The notes: generated by a model not told the origin, from the sequence alone. 64,000 nucleotides of DNA from Lysinibacillus xylanilyticus (GCF_001708185.1 NZ_MDDN01000002.1:434001-498000); one strand, 5' to 3'. Positions 50,985 through 61,299 are shown, numbered from the stretch's first letter. A program made the numbers and translations.

Positions 50985-51758
50985 TTAAACTACTTTAGCC
51001 TCTGTATGAAGTAGGTTTACTAGCTCTTTTACTTGAGCAGAAAGTTCGCCTTCAAGAACACGACCTGCTGCCTTTTGAGCTGGTAAGAAAATATCAACCG
51101 TTTCTACCTTAATTTCTACATCATCTTCATCGATATCTAAATCATCTAATTCAAGCTCTGCAAGCGGCTTCTTCTTCGCTTTCATGATACCTGGTAAAGA
51201 TGGGTAACGTGGCTCGTTTAAACCTTGTTGAGCTGTTACTAAAAGTGGTAAAGATGTTTCGATCACTTCCGAATCACCTTCGATGTCGCGTACAATTTTC
51301 GCAGATGTTCCGTCAATTTCAAGCTTAGTAATTGTCGTTACATAGTTAATGCCTAGTAAATCTGCAACACGTGGACCTACTTGACCAGAACCTCCGTCAA
51401 TGGCAACGTTTCCTGTTAAAATTAAATCAGGATCTTTATCTTTTAAATATTCAGCTAAAATATATGCAGCTGCGTTTTGATCTAATTCATCTAAATCATC
51501 TTCTGTATTAATCAGAACCGCCTCGTCTGCTCCCATTGCAAGCGCTGTACGTAGTTGCTTTTCTGCATCTTCGCCACCAATCGTAACAACTGTTACTTTA
51601 CCGCCAGCAGCGTCACGTACTTGAATTGCCTCTTCAATTGCATATTCATCGTAAGGGTTGATGATGAATTCTGCACCATCTTCTTGGATTTTACCACCCG
51701 ACACAACGATTTTTTCTTCTGTATCAAACGTACGTTTAATTAATGCAAAAATATTCAT
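50985..51758 (-). CDS. etfB: Electron transfer flavoprotein beta subunit
   Basis: 257 residues. NIFALIKRTFDTEEKIVV at the start, INPYDEYAIEEAIQVRD and VDGGSGQVGPRVADLLGINY, with GLNEPRYPSLPGIMKAKKKPL (the recognition-loop region), identify ETF-beta. It binds AMP and forms a dimer with EtfA. It precedes etfA and follows the hydratase gene. Confidence 0.95.
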   Translation of the reverse strand: MNIFALIKRTFDTEEKIVVSGGKIQEDGAEFIINPYDEYAIEEAIQVRDAAGGKVTVVTIGGEDAEKQLRTALAMGADEAVLINTEDDLDELDQNAAAYILAEYLKDKDPDLILTGNVAIDGGSGQVGPRVADLLGINYVTTITKLEIDGTSAKIVRDIEGDSEVIETSLPLLVTAQQGLNEPRYPSLPGIMKAKKKPLAELELDDLDIDEDDVEIKVETVDIFLPAQKAAGRVLEGELSAQVKELVNLLHTEAKVV

Positions 51759-51875
51759 ATATCCATACCTCCTGAAACGTTTTTTATTTCTAAGTAAACT
51801 TATAAATATTATATATTTTCAGTGTCGATAACGTCGATAACACTCTTTCAAGTCGCTATCGACACTGATGGAATA

Positions 51876-52649
51876 TTATTTGCCAGTAAACACAGGCTCG
51901 CGTTTTTCAATAAATGCTTGAATTCCCTCTTTAGCATCTTCCGTTACGAATACCGTACCAAAGGATTTTGCTTCAGCATCAATACCTTCATAAAACGAAG
52001 CATGCTTAGCATATTGCAATGTTTGAATAGCTGCTTTTAAAGCAACCGGGCTCTTCTTCGCAATTTTTTTTGCTACCTTTAGCGTTTCTTCAAGTAATGC
52101 TTCATCTGCAAATGCACGATTCGCTAACCCCCATTGCACAGCTTCTGCACCAGAAATCGGCTCACTTGTAAACATCATTTCTGCAGCTTTTGCAACCCCT
52201 ACGTATCGTGGTAGACGTTGTGTACCCCCGAAACCTGGAATTAGACCTAATTGTAATTCAGGTAGCCCTAATTTCGCAGTTTCTGTCACAAAGCGCAGAT
52301 GACAACTCATCGCTAGTTCAAGTCCCCCGCCTAATGCTGCACCATGAATTGCAGCAATAATAGGTTTAGAGAACGATTCCACTCGCTCAAAAACTTGCTG
52401 ACCATTGCTCGCTAGCTTCGTAAATTCATCCCCAGATTCAACTTCTGTAAATTCCTTAATGTCTGCCCCTGCTGAGAAGAAACGGCCTTCGCCATGAAGT
52501 ACAAGGACACGTACAGTGTCATCGTTTTCTACGGCATCTAGCACAGCATTTACTTCGGTAATGATTCCGCGGGATAATGCGTTTGCTGGCGGACGTGCAA
52601 TCGTAATAATTGCTACTCCATCTTCTACTTTCCAACTTAGAAATTCCAT
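51876..52649 (-). CDS. Enoyl-CoA hydratase/isomerase
   Basis: 257 residues. [19 protein letters not shown] and [20 protein letters not shown], plus [20 protein letters not shown] with the catalytic acidic residues, give the crotonase signature. It hydrates 2-enoyl-CoA in beta-oxidation. Equivalent to ysiB of B. subtilis and placed between fadR and etfB. Confidence 0.95.
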   Translation of the reverse strand: MEFLSWKVEDGVAIITIARPPANALSRGIITEVNAVLDAVENDDTVRVLVLHGEGRFFSAGADIKEFTEVESGDEFTKLASNGQQVFERVESFSKPIIAAIHGAALGGGLELAMSCHLRFVTETAKLGLPELQLGLIPGFGGTQRLPRYVGVAKAAEMMFTSEPISGAEAVQWGLANRAFADEALLEETLKVAKKIAKKSPVALKAAIQTLQYAKHASFYEGIDAEAKSFGTVFVTEDAKEGIQAFIEKREPVFTGK

Positions 52650-52663
52650 TTCTCCACATCCTT

Positions 52664-53245
52664 TTAAGCTTTAATGCCGTTCAGGATTAATGCCTGAACC
52701 TTTGGAACCTGTTCTATCAAATCATATCGATAGTCATTCATAACCCATGACGTAATGGTTTCGTCAATTGTTCCAAATACCATTTGACGTGCCAATCGTA
52801 CATCCACCGTTGGATGGAACTCACCTGAAAGCATACCGTCGATTAAAATTTGATCTAGTAATTGTAAATACTCTCTTAACACCGAATTGATCTTTAATCG
52901 TAAATCTTTGTTCGATTGTCGTAGTTCCAATTGTGTGACGGTTGCTAGGTATCGATCTGTTGCTAGAACATTAAAATGATTTTCTATCATTCGTGAAAGT
53001 TTGTCTTTAGACGTACTTCCATTTTCTATTATATCTTGTAATGACTCTACAAAAACAGCCATTTTTTCATTAAAGACAGAAATTAATATATCTTCTTTAT
53101 TTTTAAAATATAAATAGATTGTTCCATCGGCCACCCCTGCCTGTTTGGCAATCTTCGATACTTGTGCTTGGTGATACCCATTCTCTGCAATAACGATGAC
53201 AGCTGCATCAATAATTTGCTTATATTTTGGCTTATCACGTTTCAC
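52664..53245 (-). CDS. fadR: TetR-family fatty acid degradation regulator FadR
   Basis: 193 residues from the GTG at 53245 (AGGTGG ten bases upstream), which makes the start [20 protein letters not shown]; a longer frame to 53308 has no support. The helix-turn-helix [20 protein letters not shown] is a TetR-type domain, and the C-terminal half is helical for acyl-CoA binding. It matches B. subtilis FadR in order and length. Long-chain acyl-CoA should release it from the TGAATG-NN-CATTCA-type boxes nearby. Confidence 0.9.
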   Translation of the reverse strand: MKRDKPKYKQIIDAAVIVIAENGYHQAQVSKIAKQAGVADGTIYLYFKNKEDILISVFNEKMAVFVESLQDIIENGSTSKDKLSRMIENHFNVLATDRYLATVTQLELRQSNKDLRLKINSVLREYLQLLDQILIDGMLSGEFHPTVDVRLARQMVFGTIDETITSWVMNDYRYDLIEQVPKVQALILNGIKA

Positions 53246-53383
53246 CTTTATATCACCACCTAAAAAAACTTGCGTACGTAAACATTCATGCTCAATCACT
53301 ATGTTCATACTAGCAATCTCAAAATTGTTTCACTAATGACTTTGAAGAATGTGACGTGTTAACCTAAAAAAAATATGAAAATA

Positions 53384-53397
53384 TGAATGGTCATTCA
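53384..53397. promoter_or_regulatory. FadR-like operator upstream of fadR
   Basis: TGAATG-GT-CATTCA is a perfect dyad, resembling the published FadR box (TGAATGAnTAnTCATTCA), between lcfA and fadR. It would control the fadR, hydratase, etfB, etfA transcript. Confidence 0.7.
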
Positions 53398-53452
53398 TTC
53401 ATATTTTCATATTATATTTTACAACTTTACTTGTCAATACTTTATCACGTCT

Positions 53453-55144
53453 TTATTTTGCTTCTTTATTCGCCAATTTCGTTTTTTCTTCATCCACTAA
53501 AGCTCGACGCAAAATTTTCCCAACTGCTGTTTTCGGTAGTTCATCTCTAAACTCATAATAGCGTGGAACTTTGAAAGCAGCCAAGTGTTGTCGGCAATAT
53601 TTATTTAATTCGTCTTCTGTAATCGAATATCCTTCTTTTAAAACAATATAAGCTTTTACTGTTTCTCCTCGATATGGATCCGGTATACCAGCAACTATAC
53701 ATTCTTGGATTTCCTCTCGTTCATATAGTACTTCCTCTACCTCACGAGGGTAAATATTAAAACCACCTGCGATAATCAAATCTTTTTTACGATCAACGAC
53801 ATAGAAAAATCCTTCTTCATCCATATAGCCCAAATCTCCAGTTAAAAACCATCCATCTACGAACGCTGCTGCCGTATCTTCTGGCCGATTCCAATAGCCC
53901 TTCATAATTTGTGGCCCTTTTACAGCTATTTCCCCAACCTCTCCGACTGGAAGCGCCTCTGTATCCCCAGTACGTAAAATTACCGCTTCCGTATTAGGCC
54001 AAGGTACACCAATTGATCCGATAACTCGTTTACCCCAAATAGGCGTACCATGTGTAACAGGAGAAGTTTCTGTTAATCCATATCCTTCAACCAGCTTTCC
54101 TCCTGTTACCGCTTCAAATTTCTCCTGCACCTCTACTGGCAGTGAAGCGGAGCCACTTAAGCATGCTTTAATGGACGATAAATCGTACTTTGTAATATCC
54201 GGATGATTTAATAAACCAATATATAAAGTCGGTGCACCTGGGAAAAGTGTTGGTTTTTGCTTTTCAATCGTTTTCAACGCTGTTTCTACATCAAACTTTG
54301 GTAAAAGCACCATTTTATTTTGCGTAACAACAGATAATAACATAACGGTCGTCATACCATAGACATGGAAGAATGGTAGTATGCCCATAATGGTTTCCTC
54401 ACCATGTGCGCATTTATACATCCATGCATCACACATTGTTGTATTGGCAATTAAATTTTTATGAGTTAACATAACACCCTTAGGAAAGCCTGTAGTTCCC
54501 CCTGTATATTGCAGCAACGCAATATCTTCTTCAAAATCAAATGGAATATCCATCATTTTGATTGGCGTAGAACGCATAATTTCTGTAAATAGATGATTTT
54601 GACCACTATGTTCAACCTTTACACTAAAACCGTACTGCTTTTTTTGAATAAACGGATAAACTAAATTTTTGGGAAATGGTAAATAATCTTTAATGGCAGT
54701 GACAATTACATTTTCAAGTGCAGTTTCCTTTATGATTTTCATGACGCGAGGATATAAAATATCCATCAATAAAATAACTTTCGCACCTGAATCAGCCATT
54801 TGATATTGAAGTTCACGCTCAGTATAAAGTGGATTTGTTTGCACAACAATCGCTCCAGCGTACATTGCTCCGTAGTAAGCGATTACACTTTGCGGTGAGT
54901 TTGGCAGCATAATAGCCACACGGTCTCCCTTTTCTACCCCAAGAGCTTGTAAATAGTTTGCGAATCTTAGAGCAGACTCATATAGCTCTGTGTACGTCAA
55001 ATCCCTACCCATAAAATGAATCGCCACTTTGGATGGATTCTTTTTATAGGCACGTGTCAAAAATTCTTGCACAGGAATTTCCTCAAACGTTAAAGACGAT
55101 GGTACTTCTTCAGGATAATTTTTCAGCCATGGTTTTGTTGTCAT
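53453..55144 (-). CDS. lcfA: Long-chain acyl-CoA synthetase
   Basis: 563 residues. The AMP-binding motif YTGGTTGFPKGVMLTH, EGYGLTETSPVTHGTP, GWFLTGDLGYMDEEGFFYVV and the PKTAVGKILRRALVD lysine are all present. It activates long-chain fatty acids with ATP and CoA before beta-oxidation. Upstream of fadR as in B. subtilis lcfA. Confidence 0.95.
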   Translation of the reverse strand: MTTKPWLKNYPEEVPSSLTFEEIPVQEFLTRAYKKNPSKVAIHFMGRDLTYTELYESALRFANYLQALGVEKGDRVAIMLPNSPQSVIAYYGAMYAGAIVVQTNPLYTERELQYQMADSGAKVILLMDILYPRVMKIIKETALENVIVTAIKDYLPFPKNLVYPFIQKKQYGFSVKVEHSGQNHLFTEIMRSTPIKMMDIPFDFEEDIALLQYTGGTTGFPKGVMLTHKNLIANTTMCDAWMYKCAHGEETIMGILPFFHVYGMTTVMLLSVVTQNKMVLLPKFDVETALKTIEKQKPTLFPGAPTLYIGLLNHPDITKYDLSSIKACLSGSASLPVEVQEKFEAVTGGKLVEGYGLTETSPVTHGTPIWGKRVIGSIGVPWPNTEAVILRTGDTEALPVGEVGEIAVKGPQIMKGYWNRPEDTAAAFVDGWFLTGDLGYMDEEGFFYVVDRKKDLIIAGGFNIYPREVEEVLYEREEIQECIVAGIPDPYRGETVKAYIVLKEGYSITEDELNKYCRQHLAAFKVPRYYEFRDELPKTAVGKILRRALVDEEKTKLANKEAK

Positions 55145-55573
55145 ACGTTCACTCCCCTTTGTCCCAAACTTTATAAATACTTATTTTAATTATAATGAAA
55201 AAGAAATATAGTTTCAAACTTAAAATAGAAAATAAATGCATTTCCGATTAATTATTATGCATTTTACAACATTTATATAACTGTGTTTCTTAGGTTTTTA
55301 GATTTACAACCTTTATGAACACTCATTCATTCTTTCTTTTTTCATACAAAAGATTGAGGTAATATTCTTATATTCCAAAAATAATTTTTGAATGATTACT
55401 TTTCAGCTAGATGAAAGAATATTAATAGACTTTGGTAGTATTTTGCGATGCTTTTGATTTGCAGATGAGATGTAACTTGATTTTTTCGAGGGGATTGTAG
55501 TCTTTTATCTATTGGAGCGATTACACACTCAACCTGAGCAATTTTTCTCTGGGCCAGAGCAGTTCTTCACTCT
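55145..55573. promoter_or_regulatory. Noncoding lcfA upstream region with a FadR-like box
   Basis: TGAACACTCATTCA at 55316-55329 is a degenerate version of the FadR dyad, about 170 bases upstream of lcfA. The rest of the stretch shows no gene. Confidence 0.45.
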
Positions 55574-55995
55574 TTTCCGTTGCTCTGACACTTCTTTCCG
55601 TCGTTTTGGCTCTTCCTTCCGTCGTTCTGACACTTCTTTCCGTCGCTTTAGCTTTTCGATCCGTCGCCCTGGCCTCTTTCCGTCGCTCTGACACTTCTTT
55701 CCGTCGCTTTGGCTCTTCCTTCCGTCGTTCCGATACTTCTTTCCGTCGCTTTAGCTTTTCGATCCGTCGTCCTGGCCTCTTTCCGTCGCTTTAGCTTTTC
55801 GATCCGTCGCTTTGACTCCTCTTTCCGTCGTTCTGACACTTCTTTCCGTCGTTTTGGCTCTTCTTTCCGTCGCTTTAGCTTTTCGATCCGTCGCCCTGGC
55901 CTCTTTCCGTCGCTTTGACACTTCTTTCCGTCGCTTTGACACTTCTTTCCGTCGCTTTGACTCTTCTTTCCGTCGCCCTGGCTTCTTTCCGTCGC
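55574..55995. repeat. Minisatellite of about 21 TTTCCGTCG-type units
   Basis: A tandem array of 18-21-base units based on TTTCCGTCGCTTTGACACTTC, about 21 copies, with higher-order repeats containing GCTTTAGCTTTTCGATCCGTCG (at about 55652, 55755, 55873). Several short frames run through it in both directions because the unit is a multiple of three, but none has a ribosome site, so I treat it as noncoding. It lies between the terminator at 56036 and the lcfA upstream region. Confidence 0.85.
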
Positions 55996-56035
55996 TAGAT
56001 ACCCGGACAGCTCTTCTCTTTACCCATCAGATATA

Positions 56036-56067
56036 AAAAAACGCATCCTCTCCAAAGGATGCGTTTT
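56036..56067. terminator. Terminator after the small membrane gene
   Basis: ACGCATCC and GGATGCGT pair around TCTCCAAA, with A and T runs either side. Confidence 0.85.
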
Positions 56068-56072
56068 CTTAC

Positions 56073-56153
56073 TTAAATGGTCATCATATAGTAGACACCG
56101 ACTGCCAAAAATGCGATGCAGACAACGATTAGTATTTTTGCTAATTTTTCCAT
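56073..56153 (-). CDS. 26-residue small membrane peptide
   Basis: The ATG at 56153 follows GGAGTGTAATGAC and the frame ends at 56073: MEKLAKILIVVCIAFLAVGV plus YYMMTI, a single hydrophobic helix. It begins 12 bases after the DUF350 gene and precedes a terminator, so it is the last gene of that operon. A good ribosome site and position support it. Function unknown. Confidence 0.6.
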   Translation of the reverse strand: MEKLAKILIVVCIAFLAVGVYYMMTI

Positions 56154-56165
56154 GTCATTACACTC

Positions 56166-56579
56166 CTATGCAATACTTGCCCCAATAACAAACGATAGAC
56201 CGACTGAAATAGTAAAGGATATGAAGCCGACTGAACGATTATCATTTGCGATTTCTTGATCAACATTAAAACGTGGTGTCATAAATTCAAATAAGAAATA
56301 CGCCACAATAAGTAATATAAAACCAAAAAGACCCCAGCCAATCATTTCACTTAAATTACTATGGCGCGCAATGGAAAAACGAAAAATATTACAAATCCCT
56401 AGTATTTTCCCACCTGTTGCAAGCGCTACAGCAATATTACCATTTTTAATTTCTTCCCAATTTTTATATTTCGTAACGACTTCGAATAATGCCATCGAGA
56501 CGACTAAACATAAAACAACTACACTAAAATATCCTGCCGTTTCGATAATTGGATATCGCCAAAAGTTAGAATTCAGCAT
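56166..56579 (-). CDS. DUF350 membrane protein (YshE-like)
   Basis: 137 residues with four membrane helices (YFSVVVLCLVVSMALFEVV, FGFILLIVAYFLFEF, GFISFTISVGLSFVIGA) and the DUF350 size. In B. subtilis yshE stands beside mutSB. Function is not established. It starts 21 bases after mutS2. Confidence 0.85.
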   Translation of the reverse strand: MLNSNFWRYPIIETAGYFSVVVLCLVVSMALFEVVTKYKNWEEIKNGNIAVALATGGKILGICNIFRFSIARHSNLSEMIGWGLFGFILLIVAYFLFEFMTPRFNVDQEIANDNRSVGFISFTISVGLSFVIGASIA

Positions 56580-56600
56580 TTTCTCCGTCCCCTTTACAGC

Positions 56601-58976
56601 TTATTTCAATTCCACAACCGTGACGCCGAAGCCCCCCTCACCGGCTTCACCAAAACGGAAGGATTTTACACGCTTATGCTTTTTCAAATAGTTTTGAATT
56701 CCTTGACGTAATGCGCCTGTACCGACACCGTGAATAATTGACACACGCCCATAATTTGCAAGTAAGGCATCATCAATATATTTTTCTGTACGTATAATGG
56801 CATCTTCAAATCGCTCGCCGCGTAAATCTAATTCTAATTTTACTTGGCTATTGCGGTTTTTTACACCTGCAATACGTTGCACAGGTTCCTTTTCTGGTTT
56901 AATGTACTCTAAATCACTATCCGAGATTTTCATTTTCAAAATACCCATTTGGACAACCCATTCGGAATTCGAGACTTTTTCAAGCAATGTACCCCGTTGA
57001 CCATAGCTTAACACCTTTACCTCGTCTCCGACAACTAAGTTTTGTGCGCGGGCCTTTACTTGTGCCGCTTTTTTCAGCACTTTATTGTTTTCAAGCGGTG
57101 TAGCTTCTTCCAATCGTTTACGAGCTTCGATAAGCTCATGCTCCTTGACAACTTGGTCTGCATTTTTGCGCATTTCCCGAAGATCCGCAATAATTGATTC
57201 TGCTTCTTTTTTTGCTTCATCAACAATTTTACGAGCTTTTTCTTTCGCTTTTTTATCGAGTGCTTCTTTGCGTTCTTCGTATGCAAGTACTTTTTCTTGC
57301 AGCTCTTTGCGTAGGTCTTCAGACTCCATCAGTAATTCACGAGAGCGTTCTGCATCATCTTCAGACTGGCGACGAGTCGCTTCAAGTGAAGCAATCATTG
57401 ACTCTACCTCATGGCGATCTGTGCCTGTAAAGCTTTTTGCGCGGTCAATAATCGACTCTGGTAAGCCAAGGCGACTTGAAATTTCAAATGCATTCGAGCG
57501 ACCTGGTACACCGATAAGTAGACGATATGTTGGACTCAATGTTTCAATATCAAACTCCACACTTGCATTGGCAACCCCCGGACGATTATAGCCGTATGCT
57601 TTTAGCTCAGGATAATGCGTCGTCGCCATAACACGGGCGCCTCTATCATGTACTTCATCTAAAATGGAGATGGCAAGAGCTGCCCCTTCCTGAGGATCAG
57701 TCCCAGCCCCTAATTCATCAAATAGTACTAGTGACTCGTGATCAAACTTTTGTAAGATGTCTACAATATTGACCATATGGGATGAGAATGTTGACAGTGA
57801 TTGCTCAATGGACTGTTCATCTCCAATATCCGCAAAAAGCTGCTTGAAAACGGCTAGCTCTGAACCATCAAGTGCAGGCACTGGTAACCCTGCCTGTGCC
57901 ATTAATGTACACAGTCCAACTGTTTTTAATGTCACCGTTTTACCACCAGTGTTTGGTCCTGTAATTACAACGGCCGTAATGTCTTTCCCAAATTCAATAT
58001 CATTGGCAACTGCAGTTTCGATCGGTAAAAGTGGATGACGTGCACGCACAAGTCGAATATAGCCATCGTTATTCATTTTAGGCATTGTACATTTGTTCAC
58101 TTGACCGTACTTGCCTTTTGCTAAAATGACGTCTATTTCACCTAGTACTTTTACTAAGTTAAATAAATCAGGAGCTACTTCCTCTACCATTGCACTTAAA
58201 GTAAGTAAGATGCGTTCAACCTCAGCTTGTTCCTTCATTTTTAATCGATGAATTTCATTATTCGCTTGTACAACTGAATCTGGCTCGATGAATAATGTTT
58301 GACCAGAAGATGATTGGTCATGCACAATTCCACCATAATGATGACGATACTCCTGCTTAACTGGGATAACAAAGCGATCATTACGAATCGTTACAAGTGT
58401 ATCTGAGAGCATTTTTGAAGCATTGCTCCCACGTGTAAGGCTTTCAAGCTTAGAACGAACTTTAGCCTCCTCAGCGCGCAAAGATTGGCGAATTGAACGC
58501 AAAGTTTGGCTTGCTGAGTCTAGCACTGAGCCGTTATCATCAATACAGTTATTAATTTCATGCTGCAAACCTGTTAAGACAGGCATGGAATCCTTTTTGG
58601 CGATGAAATGAGGAATCTCAATCACTTCTTCTGATTCGATATCTTCAATAAAGTTGCGAAGAATTCTACTAGCTCGAATTGTACTTGAAACTTCCATTAA
58701 TTCCATCGCTGAAAGCATACCACCAATTTGTGCACGTCTCGCAGCTGGTCGTACATCAAAAATACCACCCATCGGCACATTGCCTTTTACACGTAAAATA
58801 GATAGTCCTTCATCCATTTCTTCTAATAATTGTACAACTTTTTCATAGTCTGTTTGTGGTACAAGCTCATCAATGGCTGATTTGCCTATTGATGAAGTGC
58901 AGTATGTAGCCACTTGCTGACGTACTTTATCATATTCTAGTGTTTTCAATGCGCGTTCTGCAATCACTGAGAACAC
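56601..58976 (-). CDS. mutS2: MutS2 family protein
   Basis: 791 residues. The Walker A VVITGPNTGGKTVTLKTVGL near residues 336-355, LVLFDELGAGTDPQEGAALA (Walker B) and a long coiled coil precede the Smr domain (LELDLRGERFEDAI, then IHGVGTGALRQGI). MutS2 lacks the mismatch-recognition domain. It has been linked to recombination control and to rescue of stalled ribosomes. Overlaps no gene; polX lies 10 bases upstream. Confidence 0.95.
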   Translation of the reverse strand: MFSVIAERALKTLEYDKVRQQVATYCTSSIGKSAIDELVPQTDYEKVVQLLEEMDEGLSILRVKGNVPMGGIFDVRPAARRAQIGGMLSAMELMEVSSTIRASRILRNFIEDIESEEVIEIPHFIAKKDSMPVLTGLQHEINNCIDDNGSVLDSASQTLRSIRQSLRAEEAKVRSKLESLTRGSNASKMLSDTLVTIRNDRFVIPVKQEYRHHYGGIVHDQSSSGQTLFIEPDSVVQANNEIHRLKMKEQAEVERILLTLSAMVEEVAPDLFNLVKVLGEIDVILAKGKYGQVNKCTMPKMNNDGYIRLVRARHPLLPIETAVANDIEFGKDITAVVITGPNTGGKTVTLKTVGLCTLMAQAGLPVPALDGSELAVFKQLFADIGDEQSIEQSLSTFSSHMVNIVDILQKFDHESLVLFDELGAGTDPQEGAALAISILDEVHDRGARVMATTHYPELKAYGYNRPGVANASVEFDIETLSPTYRLLIGVPGRSNAFEISSRLGLPESIIDRAKSFTGTDRHEVESMIASLEATRRQSEDDAERSRELLMESEDLRKELQEKVLAYEERKEALDKKAKEKARKIVDEAKKEAESIIADLREMRKNADQVVKEHELIEARKRLEEATPLENNKVLKKAAQVKARAQNLVVGDEVKVLSYGQRGTLLEKVSNSEWVVQMGILKMKISDSDLEYIKPEKEPVQRIAGVKNRNSQVKLELDLRGERFEDAIIRTEKYIDDALLANYGRVSIIHGVGTGALRQGIQNYLKKHKRVKSFRFGEAGEGGFGVTVVELK

Positions 58977-58985
58977 CTCCTCAAC

Positions 58986-60695
58986 CTATTTATTTCGTCG
59001 AATAAACGCTTCAAATTGTTCTCGCGTCCATGTATTCACAATCATATCCTTTTTCAACCATGCTCTGTTTGCGTAGCGCACCCCAATATCCATAAAGCGT
59101 AAATGAGCAATATCATGTGCATCTGTATTGATTGCTACGGGCACCCCAGCAGCTAAAGCCATTTCTAAATGCTCAACACATAAATCAAGACGATATGGAT
59201 TCGCATTTAACTCTAAAATTTTACCATATTCCTTTGCCCAAGTAATTAATTGCTCCATATCAGGATTATAGCCATTACGATCCTCAATAATGCGACCAGT
59301 TGGATGTGCAATCATATGAACATAAGGATTTTGCATCGCCGTAAGTAGACGCGTCATAATTTTGTCCTGCGATTGTGTAAAGCTAGAGTGAATGGAGGCA
59401 ATGACAAAATCTAATTCTCTTAGCACTTCATCTTCAAAATCGAGAGAACCATCTGGCAAAATATCCATTTCTGTCCCTGCATATAAATGAAAATCTGCAT
59501 GCGTTTCATTAAATGCCTCTATTTCAGCTCGTTGCTTTTTTAAACGCTCTGGTGTTAAGCCGTTCGCTACTTTTAAAAATTGTGAATGGTCAGTAATAAC
59601 GCTATATTGATAGCCTCGCTCTATCAATGCCTCGCCCATTTCCGCTACAGAGTACGCACCATCAGACCATGTCGTATGCATATGCAAATCTGCAATAATA
59701 TCCTCTAGTTTTACTAGACCTTTAATGTCTTGCGTTTTGTCAAATTCTGTTGTACCTGTGCGCAAGCTAGGCGGGATAAATGGTAAATCAAAATGCGCAA
59801 AAAATTGCTCTTCATCCTTAAATGTCAATACAGTACCATCTGCTTGCTCTACGCCATATTCACTAATCTTTTCACCACGGGCTTTAGCAATTTGGCGCAT
59901 ACGAACATTGTGATCTTTCGAGCCTGTGAAATGATGTAAGGCTGTTGCATATTCAGCATCTTTCACTAATCGAAAATCTACGCTCACTGGCTCTTCTAGA
60001 TCTAAAATAACTGAAATCTTTGTATCACCAGCTGCCACTACCTCTTGGATAGAAAGCTCATTCAGTAATTTTTCACGTACAGCTTCAACTGCTTCAGTGA
60101 CAACAATAAAATCAATATCTTTACTTGTTTCTGCAGCACGGCGGAAGCTTCCAGCAACAGAAAAACGTTCCACTTCTTCCATACTACTTAGAAGTGCTTC
60201 AATTTGTAAAACGACAGGTTCTAGCTGCCAAATCGGTAACCGTTCTGAACGATTTGCTAAATTTGCAAGCTCTTTTAATATTTTTTCTTCGGTTTTTGCT
60301 GCAAAGCCTGCTAGTTCACGAACTTTGCATGACTCACAAGCAGCCTTTAAACTTTCCGCAGAATCAATGCCTAACTCTTGATGAAGCTTGGCTATTTTTT
60401 TACCGCCTAAGCCTGGAAGTTTTAATAATGGGAGCAACCCTTTTGGTACAATTTCCTCTAATTCTTTTAGTAGGCTTGATTCCCCAGTTGTCATTAAATC
60501 CTCAATAACAGCAGCTGTTCCTTTACCAATGCCTTTAAGCTTTGTTACATCCTCCATCTCGCTTAACGAGCGCTCATCTCCTTCAAGTGCAGCAGCTGCT
60601 TTTCGAAAGGCAGACACTTTGAATGGATTTTCCCCTTGTAATTCCATATACAATGCAATTTTTTCAAGTGTGCGAATAATTGTTTTTTTGTTCAC
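58986..60695 (-). CDS. polX: DNA polymerase X (YshC-like)
   Basis: 569 residues: an N-terminal helix-hairpin-helix and polymerase-beta-like domain (KLKGIGKGTAAVIEDLMT; FSVAGSFRRAAETSKDIDFI with the metal-binding DxD), then a C-terminal PHP domain (ADLHMHTTWSDGAYSVAEMG). It fills short gaps in base excision repair and proofreads with the PHP site. Order mutS2-polX-cvpA-zapA matches B. subtilis. Confidence 0.95.
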   Translation of the reverse strand: MNKKTIIRTLEKIALYMELQGENPFKVSAFRKAAAALEGDERSLSEMEDVTKLKGIGKGTAAVIEDLMTTGESSLLKELEEIVPKGLLPLLKLPGLGGKKIAKLHQELGIDSAESLKAACESCKVRELAGFAAKTEEKILKELANLANRSERLPIWQLEPVVLQIEALLSSMEEVERFSVAGSFRRAAETSKDIDFIVVTEAVEAVREKLLNELSIQEVVAAGDTKISVILDLEEPVSVDFRLVKDAEYATALHHFTGSKDHNVRMRQIAKARGEKISEYGVEQADGTVLTFKDEEQFFAHFDLPFIPPSLRTGTTEFDKTQDIKGLVKLEDIIADLHMHTTWSDGAYSVAEMGEALIERGYQYSVITDHSQFLKVANGLTPERLKKQRAEIEAFNETHADFHLYAGTEMDILPDGSLDFEDEVLRELDFVIASIHSSFTQSQDKIMTRLLTAMQNPYVHMIAHPTGRIIEDRNGYNPDMEQLITWAKEYGKILELNANPYRLDLCVEHLEMALAAGVPVAINTDAHDIAHLRFMDIGVRYANRAWLKKDMIVNTWTREQFEAFIRRNK

Positions 60696-60754
60696 TCAGA
60701 ATTCCTCCTATCGTAAAAACACTTCCCTCAAAACCGAGAGAAGTGCACAGTTTG

Positions 60755-61294
60755 CTATTGCATATAAATATACCACCAGTCTTGGAACATATTTGTAATA
60801 ATTGGTGTATGCTCCAAAATGAGACCACTTAACAACGACTTCGACATTAGACTTTGGATACCATCAACCGGCAATAAAGCAAGGATGTATAGCAAAATAA
60901 ACATAATTAAATAGTTTTCAATTATGCCAAACAATGCTCCAAGCCAACGATTCACTGTGCCTAACACAGGTAAATACGCTATAAAATCAAAGATCGATGC
61001 AACAATTTGCAATGTAATTTTCACCGCAAAGAAAATAACAGCAAAGGCAATGACTCGGTAAAAAGTACGGTCTACATCCAGGCTATCGATCGCTATCCCA
61101 AGACCACCTGAATCTGTTACACCTGGATACGGTACCCAAAACACAAATTTTTGTGCTAATGGTTTATAATAAATATACGCAACAATTAGGGCAACTACAA
61201 AGCTAACGATGTGCATCATCTGTACGATGAAACCACGTTTTGCTCCAACGATGAGCCCGGCAAATAGCACCACTAATATGATTAAATCTAACAT
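60755..61294 (-). CDS. CvpA-family membrane protein (YshB-like)
   Basis: 179 residues with four or five membrane helices (LDLIILVVLFAGLIVGAKRG, FVVALIVAYIYYKPLA, VIAFAVIFFAVKITLQIVA, FIILYILALLPVDGI-type), the CvpA pattern. CvpA is required for colicin V production in E. coli; its role in Bacillus is unknown. It follows zapA by five bases. Confidence 0.9.
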   Translation of the reverse strand: MLDLIILVVLFAGLIVGAKRGFIVQMMHIVSFVVALIVAYIYYKPLAQKFVFWVPYPGVTDSGGLGIAIDSLDVDRTFYRVIAFAVIFFAVKITLQIVASIFDFIAYLPVLGTVNRWLGALFGIIENYLIMFILLYILALLPVDGIQSLMSKSLLSGLILEHTPIITNMFQDWWYIYMQ

Positions 61295-61299
61295 TCACT

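Noticed and set aside
55574-55995. CRISPR array
   Set aside because: Units of about 21 bases follow each other without unique spacers, and no cas genes are near.
55606-56036. Several frames of 60-75 residues in the minisatellite
   Set aside because: They arise because the repeat length is a multiple of three; none has a ribosome site, and they overlap on both strands.
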